Notes: generated by a model not told the origin, from the letters alone. Shown: positions 48,795 to 59,750, counted from the stretch's first letter. The stretch is DNA of 64,000 nt from Delphinus delphis (GCF_949987515.2 NC_082697.1:19351730-19415729), one strand, 5' to 3'. Numbers and translations are program-made.

Positions 48795-48890
48795 CTTATA
48801 GAGTTCTCACTGTATGTCCAGACCTGTGATAGGAAATGGGGTTAGAGATGTGGAAAACTGAGTCCTTGAATTTGGTAACTGAAGGGGATT
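48795..48890 (-). repeat. L2 3' end, antisense, diverged
   Basis: 'ctcactgtatgtccagacctgtgataggaaatggggttagagatgtgg' resembles the reverse L2 tail. Confidence 0.5.
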
Positions 48891-49069
48891 CCTTTCTGGA
48901 TAGGGGTATGAAGCTCAGTTTAGTCTTTGGCTGTTTTCGTTTGTTTGATTGTTTGTTTGCAATGTGAAGAAGATTTAGCCAAATTGTAGTTGAGGAAATT
49001 ACATTCCATCAGCAAAAATTAATACATATACAAAAAGAGTGTGCCTTTGTCATTTTAGCCACAATAGTT

Positions 49070-49290
49070 ATATTAATAATAGCTAATCTTTCTTGAGCAC
49101 CTATCCTAAACGGGGAACTGTGCCAATTGTTTTACTTAATTTAGGTAATCCTCAATATTTACCCTATGGGAAGTAAGAGCTATTGTTATACCCATTTTCC
49201 AGAAGAAGAAACGGAGGCTCAAAGAAGTTGAGTGATGTGCCTAAGATTACAGAGCTAATAAGGGTGACTGTAGACTCAAGTTCAAATCTG
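49070..49290 (-). repeat. MIR SINE, antisense, near full length
   Basis: 'taataatagctaatctttcttgagcacctatc', 'cattttccagaagaagaaacggaggctcaaagaag', 'attacagagctaataagg': complete reverse MIR order. Confidence 0.9.
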
Positions 49291-49319
49291 CCTCATAGCA
49301 AAGTCTCAAATCCAATTTT

Positions 49320-50030
49320 CCATGAATGATTATAACAACTGATTCCATAATGGGAGGAAGGCTTAATTTTCCTTTCAAGGAGTGTGTTGTTTGTGACAAA
49401 AACCAATACTATCAGGTAAGGTCTGAATGTTTGGGAATGTCATGTGGGCATAGCTTTATTATTGGCTCCCAGATAATCCCGTGGATTAGTAATCTTCCAT
49501 TTGTGGCTCTTTGGAACATTTGGGGAGAAAGTCACTCTGTGAACACAAAATTAATCATTGCCTATCTGAAAGCTATCTGGAAAAAGTTAAACATTTCAAC
49601 AAACCCCCTTCACTTTAAGTGCATTCAGCATTTTCCCTCCTCAGAAATGACTTGTAAGTTTGTGCTTTTAATTATTATCATTCTCCCCTAAAATTACAGG
49701 CAAAGCAGTCAGTGATATTTGAAACATCAATTACTGGCCTGCAGCCCTCTGCTACTGTTTCTCTGCCTGCTGCCAGGGCTGCAAATCCATTTTCTGCATT
49801 TCTTTCAGATTTTCTGAACAAAATTATGGAAAATTGCTGTTGGCACATGGCATTTTTCCACAATGGTCAGAGTTATTGAATTGTGCCGTTCTGTGCTACT
49901 TCGGGACAGCATTCCAACTTAAAATGCCAGACTTAAAACTATCAGAACATTTTCTCCAATCTGGGCTTCATAAACTTTCCACAGGAAGAGGCTACAGAAT
50001 CTGCCCTGGCTTTGCCTCAAGTTCCTACTG
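49320..50030. promoter_or_regulatory. Unique-looking stretch, possible conserved non-coding element
   Basis: About 700 bases with no repeat signature, balanced composition and few simple runs, between a MIR and an L2. A 121-codon plus-strand frame (49326-49691) has no recognised domain. Flagged as candidate conserved sequence on texture alone. Confidence 0.2.
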
Positions 50031-50409
50031 AGGGTAACTACGTGCTTGGAACGGTCAGGTTGCTGCGTTTTAGTTCCTCTCACCTTCAGGATCTCTGATA
50101 CAGAGTTTTTTTCTGTCTTCTCATCACGATTGTTCACACTGTGTGACCAATGAGCCAGGGGGGTGGCCCTCACTGCCACCAGGACCCTCTGAGGCCTGAG
50201 GAAAGAGAGAGACCTGCTGGCAGCCATTTTGAATGAGTCTTCTCTGTCACTCATATCAGGCCCCCGATCTGTGCAGTCATGTTCCAAAGGCACCTCAAAC
50301 TTAAAATTCCGAACTCTACCCCCCGGTTTCTGTATTCCGTATTGAGACTACAGATGCACGTGGGAATTCTGGAAGTTATTCCAACTACGTTCTCTGTCTG
50401 AGCCCACAT

Positions 50410-50590
50410 GGTCATTTGGTCACTAAGATCTGTCAGTTCTACTTCAAATGCCTCTCTCGCATCAAATTCTTTACTATCTATGATCTTTCTTCTATATTTT
50501 TCCAACAAGCTCTTGCCTTATATTTTGCCACTAGTCTTTTCCTTCTCCAATGTATCCTCCACATCACTGTCCAGGGAGTTATTTTAAGAA
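50410..50590 (+). repeat. L2, sense, first part of a broken copy
   Basis: 'cactagtcttttccttctccaatgtatcctccacatcactgtccagggagttattttaa' follows the internal L2 order. The copy appears to continue at 50750 and again at 51325. Confidence 0.6.
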
Positions 50591-50594
50591 TATG

Positions 50595-50690
50595 TATTAG
50601 TCTACCCAACAAATACTGAGCACCTATCTTGCACCAGGCACTATAGTAGGCATTAGACATGGTGAGGGTATGACTCCATACTCTAAATGT
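50595..50690 (-). repeat. L2 3' end, antisense, lying within a sense L2
   Basis: 'tctacccaacaaatactgagcacctatcttgcaccaggcactatagtaggcattagacatggtg' is a reverse L2 tail in the opposite orientation to its surroundings. Confidence 0.7.
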
Positions 50691-50749
50691 TATGGACATT
50701 TGCTATTCCATTGCCTAGAAAGGGTCAATGGATCTTCCTTATGAAAGAG

Positions 50750-51080
50750 TCACAGACCTTTAACATGGCTGGTCCTTAGGGACTATGTAGATCTGGTTCC
50801 AGTGTATCTCTCTGGTCACATCTTTCCACATTTCTTTCAATGCATCCTATCTTCCAGCTGTGCTAATCTCTCTGTTCCTTAAAAAGGCAGAAACTTTCTT
50901 GACTTCAAGCTTTCATTGCTACTCAGCACTCATCTTTCACAGCTTAGCAAATGTCAGCTTTTTTTTTTTTTAAGGCCTGACTCAAATCTCATCCTCCTAT
51001 GAAGACTTTCCATTCTTCCTCTTCTAGCTCCCGGGTCCTCTGTACTCTCATTGCACTGCACACATATCTCTGAAAATTTA
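50750..51080 (+). repeat. L2, sense, middle part of broken copy
   Basis: 'ggcctgactcaaatctcatcctcctatgaagactttccattcttcc' and 'ctctgtactctcattgcactgcacaca' are consecutive L2 blocks. A T run lies at about 50959-50971. Confidence 0.65.
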
Positions 51081-51094
51081 ATAGGAGGTGGGTA

Positions 51095-51315
51095 GTATAG
51101 GATGGCGATAAGAAGCTGTGGGGTCAGATGGACCTAAGTAGACTAGTTTTAAGTTCTTTGTCAAGTAGTTTATCCTAGTTAAGCCTCAGTTTCCCCATCT
51201 ATAAATTGGGGCGATGAATAAATACCTTACAGGGTTAATAATATTTAATGAGGTCACTTATTTAAGATGTCTATCTTAGAATAAGTGCTGAATAAATTAT
51301 AGCTGAATACATTAT
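51095..51315 (+). repeat. MIR SINE, sense, inserted in L2
   Basis: 'gctgtggggtcagatggacct', 'cctcagtttccccatctataaattgggg', 'gaataagtgctgaataaattatagc' give the MIR order. L2 sequence lies on both sides. Confidence 0.85.
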
Positions 51316-51324
51316 TACTGTTGT

Positions 51325-51530
51325 TACTGTCATCATTATTATCATAGAGTAGCTTGCTACATGTTATTATAGTTATTTCCGTGCCTCTCTCTCCTGCTAA
51401 AGTGCATGCTTTTACAATACAGAGACCATATCTTTTTCACCTCTGCTTCCCCAGTGCCTAGGGTTAGGGCCTGGCTTATATTAGGTACTCAGTTAACATT
51501 TGTGAAAAGAGCAAATGAATCTTTATCTGG
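51325..51530 (+). repeat. L2 3' end, sense, last part of broken copy
   Basis: 'cctgctaaagtgcatgcttttacaatacagagaccatatctttttcacctctgcttccccagtgcctagggttagggcctggc' is the L2 3' end. Confidence 0.8.
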
Positions 51531-51534
51531 AAAT

Positions 51535-52785
51535 TCACATGTATTTCAAAATCAACTTATAAGGAAGCCAAACCCATTATCCCCTCCCCTTCCAAAATAC
51601 ATAAAATGTCTGGAATAGAGCCTGGTATGTAATAGTTGCTAAAATAAAAAGTAAATTACATTATAGTTTAAATTCATTAATTAAGCGAAACACATGGCTG
51701 AGTCACTCTCTTGACCAGGGGTAAGGATTACAAATATGAATTTCTGTGGGAGTTGAGACACTTGATTAAACTGTTTGAGTCAGAGATTCCCTAAATATCC
51801 ATAAAAAGTCATATAAACCATATATTTCAGGTTTTGTCTCCAGGAAACTAGACTATTGGCCACTCATATCACTTAAATTTAGCTCTTGGTACCCACTGAC
51901 AGGCAGATAAGAGGAGCATAGAGAGGTTGTAGGTTCTACCTTGTTCAAGAAAGCCCTGTGGTTGATGTATGTTTGTGCTTTGGATCCAGGGTAAAATATA
52001 ATTCCCACATTCCATAGAACATGGCTGCAATCATATGCTTTATGTTCCCTTGATCTTACCTCATCAAAGGTTAGCCCCAAACGTTGCATTCCTAATCAGT
52101 GGCTGGTGATACCCCCAAGCACCTCTTCATTTCTCTGATTGGTCTGCACACTGCAAGTTGTTATTTTTGGTGTCCTGCATATAGTAATTATGCTTTCTTA
52201 TGCTACTCTGCTGTAGGTATGCCTCCTCTTCCACACATTGGATGGGCTCAGGACTGGGTGCCTTCTCGACGTATTCTCCCAATGTTTTAGAAAGAAGCTC
52301 TTCAATGTTGTATTAAGCATCTGGAATAACGAGTTTTGCTGGAATCAAGGAAAGAGGAAAGATAGGCCCCATTAGATCTCTGATATATAAATGGAAGGCA
52401 AAACTACTAGTTTCTCTCAATGTATGTAAAGTTCCTAGAAGAGTGTCCCAAAGGGAGAAGTTAGTGGAGTGAGCCTGTCTTTGGATTGAGAGAGAATATA
52501 AGTGGAATCACAGTTTTGTTCATCTCAAGGCCTCTACGTAGGCTGCCTTCTCTACCAGGTGTCATGAGAGAGCTGACTTGGACTCCTGTTCATACTGCCC
52601 AGAATATACATGGGTTTGGTTGAGATTTTCAACTTCTCCCAACGTGAATTTCTGAATAGAGCTAACAGTACTTGAGCTTTCCAGTCTTAAGAGGGAGACT
52701 GAATGAGATTTTTGTACAGAAATAACCTGGGCAGGCTACAATTTTACTCTTTCATTCATAATTCCAAAAATGGTTCTTGACTCTT
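51535..52785. other. Unclassified sequence
   Basis: No gene or repeat family supported. Confidence 0.35.
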
Positions 52786-52789
52786 CTAT

Positions 52790-52873
52790 AGGTCAGGCCT
52801 TCTATTAGGCACCAGTGGCAAAAATGGTGGGTAGAAGCAGACACAGACATGGTTCTTTTATTGTATTCTAGTA
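52790..52873 (-). repeat. L2 3' end, antisense, left of a hAT insertion
   Basis: 'ggccttctattaggcaccagtggcaaaaatgg...ttattgtattctagta' fits the reverse L2 tail up to the point where the hAT element begins. Confidence 0.65.
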
Positions 52874-53055
52874 TAGAGGTTGGCAAACTTTTCCTGCAAA
52901 GGAATAGATAGCGAAGATAGTGTTGGTCATGACTACTCGGCTCTGCTGTTGTGGTGTCAGAGTGATGATAGACAATATGTAAATAAATAAAACTTTGTTT
53001 ACAAAACAGGTGGAGGACTAGAATTGGTCTGTGGGCCATAGTTTGCCAACCCCTA
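52874..53055. mobile_element. hAT-type non-autonomous element with 8-bp duplication, inside L2
   Basis: 182 bp with inverted ends TAGAGGTTGGCAAAC and (reversed) TAGGGGTTGGCAAAC. Inside: 'gactactcggctctgctgttg', 'agacaatatgtaaata' and 'aaaactttgtttacaaaacagg'. Flanks TTCTAGTA (52866-52873) and GTCTAGCA (53056-53063) agree at 6 of 8, and L2 sequence continues across them. Confidence 0.85.
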
Positions 53056-53290
53056 GTCTAGCAGGACAGACAGAAGGCAACAAAGCAATCATACTAATAA
53101 ATGAAAGAAACCTGGTTCCCGGTGGGTGTATAACTGAGGATGTTCACACAGATTGAGATCCAAAAGACTTGTGCGGATAGAAAGAAAAGAGAAAAAGGAA
53201 ATACGATAGAACATGGAGGATCTTGTGGGCTCTATCCAGGATCTTGTTTTTATCTTTAGTGACAAAGAAAGTCCCTGATAACTGTCCATG
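53056..53290 (-). repeat. L2, antisense, right of the hAT insertion
   Basis: Continues from the left part: 'tctagcaggacagacag' then 'atggaggatcttgtgggctctatccaggatcttgttttta'. Confidence 0.6.
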
Positions 53291-53684
53291 CCTTTCCTTT
53301 CCCCTCTACCTAGCCCTCTGCAGGAGACAGCTGACCACGAGTATAGCCCTCCTCTCAAAGCTCACAGAAAGGAAACATTCATAATCACTCTACCACAGCC
53401 AAATATTAGCACTGAGAGCAGTTGAGTGGGGCAGGCCCTTCTCTTGCCCCCTCATCATGAATAGTGAGAGGAAATCAAATCTTAGAGAAAACCAAATTTG
53501 TTTTTGGTGATTCCCTCTGGAGTCTTGGGCCTCAGGAGCCCCACTGCCCTTCTTCGGGGTCCCTTCTTGCTCTCTCCTGGCTATAACCATAGGGGACCCT
53601 CATCCCAGACTGGAGGGTCTAGAGGCACAGCAGGTTTGAACCGGCCATAGACCTCCTCGCGGTATTCCCTGGGGAGAGCACACT

Positions 53685-53770
53685 TCTCTTTGAGCTTCAA
53701 TTTACACAGCCTTGGAATGATAGTTATTCTACCCATCTCAAAGTGTTATGATGGGATGCAAACATGAATT
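53685..53770 (+). repeat. MIR fragment, sense, weak
   Basis: 'gagcttcaatttacacagccttggaatgatagttattctacccatctcaaagtg' resembles the central and 3' MIR. Confidence 0.4.
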
Positions 53771-53884
53771 TTTCTTTTGTCATCTATAAGACACAAAAAC
53801 ACGAGATGCGAGGATGGTGATGATAGTGGTGGTGGTTGGGATGATGACAACGTGCTGAAAGATGGAATGGGTCACCATCTCTGA

Positions 53885-54790
53885 AGCCTTTTTAGAACAT
53901 GCATTTGTTGAGCACCTGTGTGCTGGGTTCCAGGTGACAGGAATACAATAGTGAGGAAAAGAAGGCATAGCCCTTGTCCTTAAAGGTCTTATAGTGGAGG
54001 GAGAATGGCATTAAAAGAATATTCACATAGTTAATGCTATGTATATATAATTATATAATGAAATGATATTTTCTTCATAAACACAATTAAACAAAGGTTG
54101 CTCTCAGAGGTGAGTGCGTGTGTGTGTGTGTGTGGTGCCAGGAGAGACTTATCTGGGGACAAGGTATTTAAACAGAGCCTTGAGGTATATGGAGAGCTGA
54201 GTTAGGCAAGTGATGAGTTTACATAAGAATGTTCCAGGTAGAGAGGACAGCATGCGAGTGGGTCTGGACGTGGACATGTTTGTGGTGGTCAAGGACTGAA
54301 AAAAGCCAGGAAGGTGTGAGAAGAGTGAGCAAAAGGGAGCAAAATTCAGGCTGAAGGTGGAGGAGTCAGCAGCGGGCAGATCCTTCAGGCTTACTAGACA
54401 CATTACAAATAGTGGTCTTTGTGCTGAAAAGCTTGGGGAGCCAGTGAAGGGTTTCAAGCAGTAATGGGTAATCCATCCTACTGGTGTTAAATAAAAATGA
54501 CGATTTGTGCTACGCGGGGAATGGATTGCAGAAGGGTGAGTGTTGGAAGCAAGATGAGATGGGGGTGTCCCAGTGAGAGATGATGTTGGCTGTATCACAA
54601 TAGGGCAGTGGAGGGGGAGAGAAGTGGGCAGAGATCTGTTTTGGAAGTAAGGCTGGTGTTATCTGTTAAAGGATTAGATGTGTGGGTAATCAAGAGAGGG
54701 GAAAATTTGAGGAGGGCTCCTAAGTCATCTATAGTGAGAAACTGGGTGGGTGGGTGTCTTATTACCTGAAATGTGGGGAAAGACTGGAGA
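53885..54790 (-). repeat. L2, antisense, about 900 bp
   Basis: Long antisense L2 order: 'gcccttgtccttaaaggtcttatagtggaggg', 'tttaaacagagccttgagg', 'gaatgttccaggtagagaggacagcatg', 'ggggagccagtgaagggtttcaagcag', 'gaaactgggtgggtggg'. The longest L2 copy in the window. It produces a 149-codon minus-strand frame (54149-54598) that has no conserved L2 domain I can identify. Confidence 0.7.
54116..54134. repeat. (GT)n short run in L2
   Basis: About nine GT units. Confidence 0.85.
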
Positions 54791-54822
54791 TGAAACTATG
54801 TATGTATACATATGAGTGACTG

Positions 54823-54867
<45 letters not shown>
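54823..54867. repeat. (TG)n microsatellite
   Basis: About 22 uninterrupted TG units at the end of the long antisense L2. Confidence 0.95.
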
Positions 54868-54869
<2 letters not shown>

Positions 54870-55139
54870 TTGGGAGTGACAGAGAGAGAGACATAGAGGC
54901 AGAGTCATTAGGGTAGGAATGGGGAGGGGGCATCAGAGTCTAAAATAGTTTTCAGTCTAAATAGCATTGGTTAGTTTGACAAGGTTACCTAAATGGAACT
55001 GAAAAGAAATACACTGGGAAAAGTCAGTAGGGTAAATATCTCTGCTCAGATAGTAACTTTCCATTTAAATGTACCTTGTACAAACTGCATAGGTGGCTGT
55101 GGATGCTGTGTAAATGGTCACATGTTCCAAGCAGTTGCC

Positions 55140-55209
55140 ATTGTCTCCTGATTAAGCTCATGGATTCTGGAGCCAGATTCCTCGGGTTCAGATCCTACCT
55201 GTCCCCCTG
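55140..55209 (+). repeat. MIR SINE, sense, 5' half
   Basis: 'gctcatggattctggagccagattcctcgggttcagatcctacctg' is the MIR head. It stops exactly where an LTR begins and resumes at 55738. Confidence 0.85.
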
Positions 55210-55737
55210 TGTTAGGAAGAATAATGTCCCTGCAAAGATGCCCACATTCTAAATTCCTGGAACCTATCAATATCTTAGTGTTCATGGCAAAGGGGAATTA
55301 AGGTTGCAGATGGAATTAAGTTTGCTAAACAGCTGATCTTCAGACGTGGAAATGACCCCGGATTATCTGGGTAGATCCAATGTAATCACAGGGATTCTTA
55401 AAAGTGGAAGAAGGAAGCAGAGGCAATCAGAGTCAGAGAAAGAAATGTGATGATGGAAGCGGGTCAGAGAGATGTTACGTTGATGGTTTTGAAGATGGAG
55501 AAAGGAAGATACGAGCCAAGGAATGTGGCCTCTAGAAGCTGAAAAAAGCAAGCAAACGGATTCTCCCTCTGCGCCTCCAGAAAGAAACACAGCCACACTG
55601 AAACCTTGATTTCAGCCCAGTGAAACCTGTGTCATACAGTACTTCTGACCTACAGAACTGTAAAACAATAAATTTGTGTCATTTTAAGCCACTAAGTTTG
55701 TGGTAATTTGTTATAGCAGCAAGAGGAAATTAATACA
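55210..55737 (+). mobile_element. MLT1-type MaLR solo LTR inside a MIR
   Basis: 528 bp from TGTTAGG to TAATACA. It carries 'ggaatgtggcctctagaagctg', 'acaccttgatttcagccc'-type, and 'aagccactaagtttgtggtaatttgttatagcagc' blocks characteristic of MLT1-like LTRs, plus an AATAAA-type signal near the 3' end. Flanks CCCTG and CCCAC share 3 of 5 bases. No internal region or second LTR is present. Subfamily not assigned. Confidence 0.85.
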
Positions 55738-55912
55738 CCCACTCACTAGTGTTCATGGGAAAGCCATTTAAGTTCTCTGCATTTCAGTTTCCTCACGTGT
55801 TAAATCGGGATAAGTAAAACACTACCTGCCAGAGATGAGCTTTAAGTGGAGCAATAGATGTAAAACACTTAACACAGAGCCTGTATGTGGTAAGTACTCA
55901 ATAATATTAGCT
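55738..55912 (+). repeat. MIR SINE, sense, 3' half
   Basis: 'actcactagtgttcatgggaaagcc', 'gcatttcagtttcctcacgtg', 'gtaagtactcaataatattagct' complete the MIR started at 55140. Confidence 0.88.
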
Positions 55913-55914
55913 CT

Positions 55915-57969
55915 GCCCCTTCCTCAATGTGCCCCTGCCTCAGTATGAGAGAAGATGCTGCTTGTCTCAAAGGGAGACCACAGATGTTCAGCAACGACTT
56001 GCCCAAGCCAGTGGGCTATGGTTTACCCGAGCCACCTGGTGAACTGGGTCAGTTTCATCCTTGTGGTCCTAGTGGCCCCATAGGACCTGGCAGAAATTAG
56101 ATCTGTCTCTAATTATTGACCTAGACTAAACTAGACTCACTCCTGTTGCAGTGCGGAAGTATGAGCCCCAGCAGCCTGTTTTATCATCCTTTAACAGGTT
56201 GCTCCTTTTCTGAGAAGTAAAATAGAATAAAACTTCAAGATGAGTACACGTGCGGCGTTTATAGTATCGGTATGCTTTCTGACGTGCCGCAGTTCATAAT
56301 ATTCAAAGTTTTAGCAAACAAAGATTATTTTAAATTATTAACTGTTTGTGAGTGGAATGATTTGCATATTTCAAAACATTCTCTTCCTATTCCATCTTTA
56401 ACACACCTTCTCTCCTTGGGAATCATGAAGGATTACCGGGATGACAGGCTTTCTCGCCTGGCTTTACTATGCTCCTCTGGAGGTTAGGGAGTGGCTGCTG
56501 CCTGAGCTTGTGTTGGGAGCCTGGTTTCTTGCCCTGGAGTCCTTTCTTCCATGCCCATAGGTCTACATGCTCGGACCTGTGGCCTCAGACCTGCTCAGGC
56601 ACACATCCCTGATCTGGCCCTGAGCTGGGAGTTTGGAAGGAGTTGTCTCACCCACAGTCTCAAGAGCTGTGGATCTCTCTGGTCGCCTATGGTTCACCTC
56701 TTTCCTGAGACCAGTTGGCTTTCCACAATTATTGTCTCACTCTATTACCTCCAACTTCAGTTCTGTGCTGTGCTCTCAAGTTCCCCTATGTCCGCCTTCT
56801 AATCTGAACTTCATTCTCTGTTCTTAAGTTAGGTGCCCTGGAGATAATGTCTTACACCCCAAGCCCAGTGCCTGGGCAACAGGGCTCTTATATTCCTAAC
56901 CCTTGACTCGTCATAGTCCATGAAACCTGATCTCCCAAAGTCTGTCTTTTCTTGCCTGAACTTTCCAATAATGTCAAATGAGAGAAGAGTGGAGTTGTTT
57001 GCTGAGATATTTCCCACAAAGTGACCTGCACACATAGTTATTTGGGTGGTGGGGGCAAATCAACAGGCCAGGGAGTGGTTTGATTGCACGGCAACCCCTC
57101 TTTAAAAGGATGAATGTTTGGGTTGATTCTTGACCGACAATGTAGAGAACAAGTTCACAGCTCATAGTTTTACCCCTAAAAAGGAATTGCTCTTCCAAAA
57201 CCCCAGAGGAAAGTGGAGTCTGGCTTTTTGATTATATGTTTCATTGCAATGAAGTGATGTAATGTCATACATGATAAACTAGGGAGCTGGGCTTGAGGTG
57301 AAGTCGATTGAAGCTTACAAGCTTAATCCAGGTTTGGGTATTTCAAATTTGTCCAGCCATGATTTCTGGGGCGAGTATTTGAGGTTAGAATAGCTTATAA
57401 GTGACATGGACCATTGGTTGGTTTCGTTTGCAATTCAGTGGGCCGCTGCAAAGGAAACTTTGCTTGTATGGTTTGGAAAATGTCATTTTGAAGGGAAAAC
57501 TGAGCTAATCTCTGCATCCTAAGAATCTTGGAAAGGAAGCTCTTTCCCTGCCATTTTATCAGAGCCTAAATGAATGTGAACAGGTAGAGACTGTCTCAAG
57601 GATTATAAAGTGCCTGGAAGGTTTGGTTTTGTGTGAGTTTATGGGTAATCCCTGGTTTGTTTAACTGGGTGATTCTGGATCAGGGAGCAGTTGACACAAG
57701 TTCATAGGGACAAGCTTACAAAAGAAGGCCTTGTGCTTTGGTGGTGTTTTCACTGCTGTCTATCGTACTTTGGCTCCTTCCTGAAGATGTGGCTCTCAAA
57801 GCACAGACCTCTTCACAATGACAGTCCAGGATTGCTCATGTGGGGACTGAATGGTTCCCACTGTACTCTCCTGAGAGTGATGGAATTTATTTAAAACTAG
57901 AATAGTATTTGAGGAAAAGGAAACCTCTCTGGCTAAAGTAAGAACTGAATTTTACTCTCTGACACAAAT
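55915..57969. other. Unclassified, largely unique-looking sequence
   Basis: About 2 kb with no supported gene or repeat. The part at 56180-56420 has a unique texture and an exact octamer ATTTGCAT at 56360-56367. Frames of 65-83 codons show no domain. Confidence 0.35.
56360..56367 (-). promoter_or_regulatory. POU octamer motif match
   Basis: ATTTGCAT, the reverse complement of the ATGCAAAT octamer bound by POU-domain factors, in unique-looking sequence. An 8-base match is common by chance; function is not shown. Confidence 0.2.
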
Positions 57970-58195
57970 CAAAACCTTTTTTTTTTTTTTTTGCGGTATG
58001 TGGGTCTCTCACTGTTGTGGCCTCTCCCGTTGCAGAGCACAGGCTCCGGATGCACAAGCTCAGTGGCCATGGCTCACGGGCCCAGCCGCTCTGCGGCATG
58101 TGGGATCTTCCTGGACCGGGGCACGAACCCGTGTCCCCTGCATCGGCAGGCGGACTCCTAACCACTGAGACACCAGGGAAGCCCCCAAAATCTTT
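57970..58195 (-). mobile_element. Cetacean-type tRNA-derived SINE with target duplication
   Basis: Body about 57980-58184, antisense. From the poly(T) it runs through 'tggcctctcccgttgcagagcacaggctcc' and 'cgggcccagccgctctgcggcatg', and ends 'caccagggaagccc', the tRNA-related head. Flanks CAAAACCTTT (57970-57979) and CAAAATCTTT (58186-58195) differ at one base. The compact form matches the CHR-derived SINE that is very common in whales and dolphins, as I remember it. Confidence 0.92.
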
Positions 58196-58224
58196 GTTGG
58201 GTCTCACACACAGAAATGAAAGTG

Positions 58225-58330
58225 AATTTTTTTTTAATGTATGTATTTTTAAATTTTTATTTTTTAATTGAAGTATAGTTAATTTACAATGTTGTGTTAG
58301 TTTCAAGTGTACAGCAAAGTGATTCAGTTA
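58225..58330 (-). mobile_element. Short young L1 3' tail, antisense
   Basis: 'ttttaattgaagtatagttaatttacaatgttgtgttagtttcaagtgtacagcaaagtgattcagtt' is the reversed cetartiodactyl L1 3' end, about 100 bp. Target duplication is unclear (AAATGAAAGTG versus AAATGAGATGTG). Confidence 0.85.
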
Positions 58331-58414
58331 AAAAATGAGATGTGTCTTTTTATGTTGGTGAGGCTGGCATTCAACAAATGGGTTGGCAGCTTCTCTTCGT
58401 ATATTTCATGAATA

Positions 58415-58880
58415 ATAATGTTGTTCTAAGGAGGTAGAGACAATGGTAAATAAAACCTGAGGGCTCAGGTTCTTCATTAACCACGCCTGCAGTCTGGTAG
58501 GGGAGTTAGCTCTTAAATGAGTTATCACAGACACAAAAGCAAAGTTTGTCTATATTTAGTGCCATGGAGAAAAACTATAACCAGTGCAATGGAAGACACT
58601 GGAACAGGAGGACTTGATCAGGCTTGGATTCAGGTCCAGCTTCCCTAGGAAAGTGGTGCATGTTCAGTGGGAAGGGACAGAGGGCAAACTAATTCCTGCT
58701 GAGTGAACAGTACTTACAAAGAGTCCCATGCTGGAGGGAGCATGAGGTGGTCAGGGCCTTTCAGGAAGCATGGCTATAGCAAAAAGTCAATAGGAAGTTG
58801 GGGCCAGAGAAGTGAGCAGGATTCAGGGTTCAGATGGTAGAAAGCCTGTAGCTTTGCTAAGGACTTTCTGAGACTTCTCC
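58415..58880 (-). repeat. L2, antisense
   Basis: 'gagggctcaggttcttcattaaccacgcctgcagtctggtagggg', 'gagtgaacagtacttacaaagagtccc', 'ggggccagagaagtgagcagg' follow the antisense L2 order. Confidence 0.55.
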
Positions 58881-58884
58881 TTTG

Positions 58885-59750
58885 TAATTCTCTTCCTCCT
58901 CCCAACCTTCCCATCTCTGAGGAGTTAATATTATTTAAGGTGAACTGTCTTAGGAATTACACTCTGCCCATTTCCTGGCTCCACAATTCTTCCTGCTATA
59001 TATGGGGGCTTCTTATCCTAGGGCTACTCTTAACTCCAAAAATAATTTGTCCTTCCTGAATCTCCTTAAACCCTAGATACCCTGAATCTACCACTCCTTC
59101 TTCGAATGCTATCCACAGAACAGTTCTGGAGCGTCCAGCCTTAAACTATATTATAATATCTGAATCTATTTCTTTCTCCCCTTCTAAGTCTCAGGCATTT
59201 CTGGATGCTTAAGGGTCCAATGGGCTTAAGAAGGATATCAGGGGATGACTATGGAGACTGACCAGGACTGACCCCTGAGGAGAGCCAGTTGCCCCTCAGG
59301 GGGAAGATCTGGAACATTCTTCCTTCCAGCTAGCTGCCCTGCCCTAATCCCTACCAGTCTCCCTCTGGCTTTTTCTTCCCCTAATTATAACCTGAGTTGA
59401 GTCATCTGGTATAGCTAGTGGTGGTTAGGGTTTAATGTCTGCTCTAATAGTTACTTAGTCTTCAGGATAAGTAAGGAAAGTGGTGGGTTTGAAGCAGCCT
59501 AATTCTCCTCAGGACTGAGGTCATTCATAGAGGTTCATTAAGAAGACACAGAATATCTTTAAAAGCCACTAAAGAAACAGAGTGCTCAGAGTTTCCATTT
59601 AGCCATCCCCCAAATATCTGTCTAATTTGAATTCAGATAAGTAATCAAAGCACAATGCAACCACTGACTCTGCTGCCTGCACTACTAGAGGGGGATTTAT
59701 CTTTCATTCCTCCATGCAATCTTCTATATCCTTCCAGGAAAAAAAGAATC
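58885..59750. other. Unclassified sequence
   Basis: No gene or repeat family supported. Confidence 0.35.

Noticed and set aside
54149..54598. 149-codon minus-strand frame
   Set aside because: Falls within the antisense L2 and reads in its sense direction, but no L2 reverse transcriptase or endonuclease motif is visible; treated as repeat-derived chance frame.
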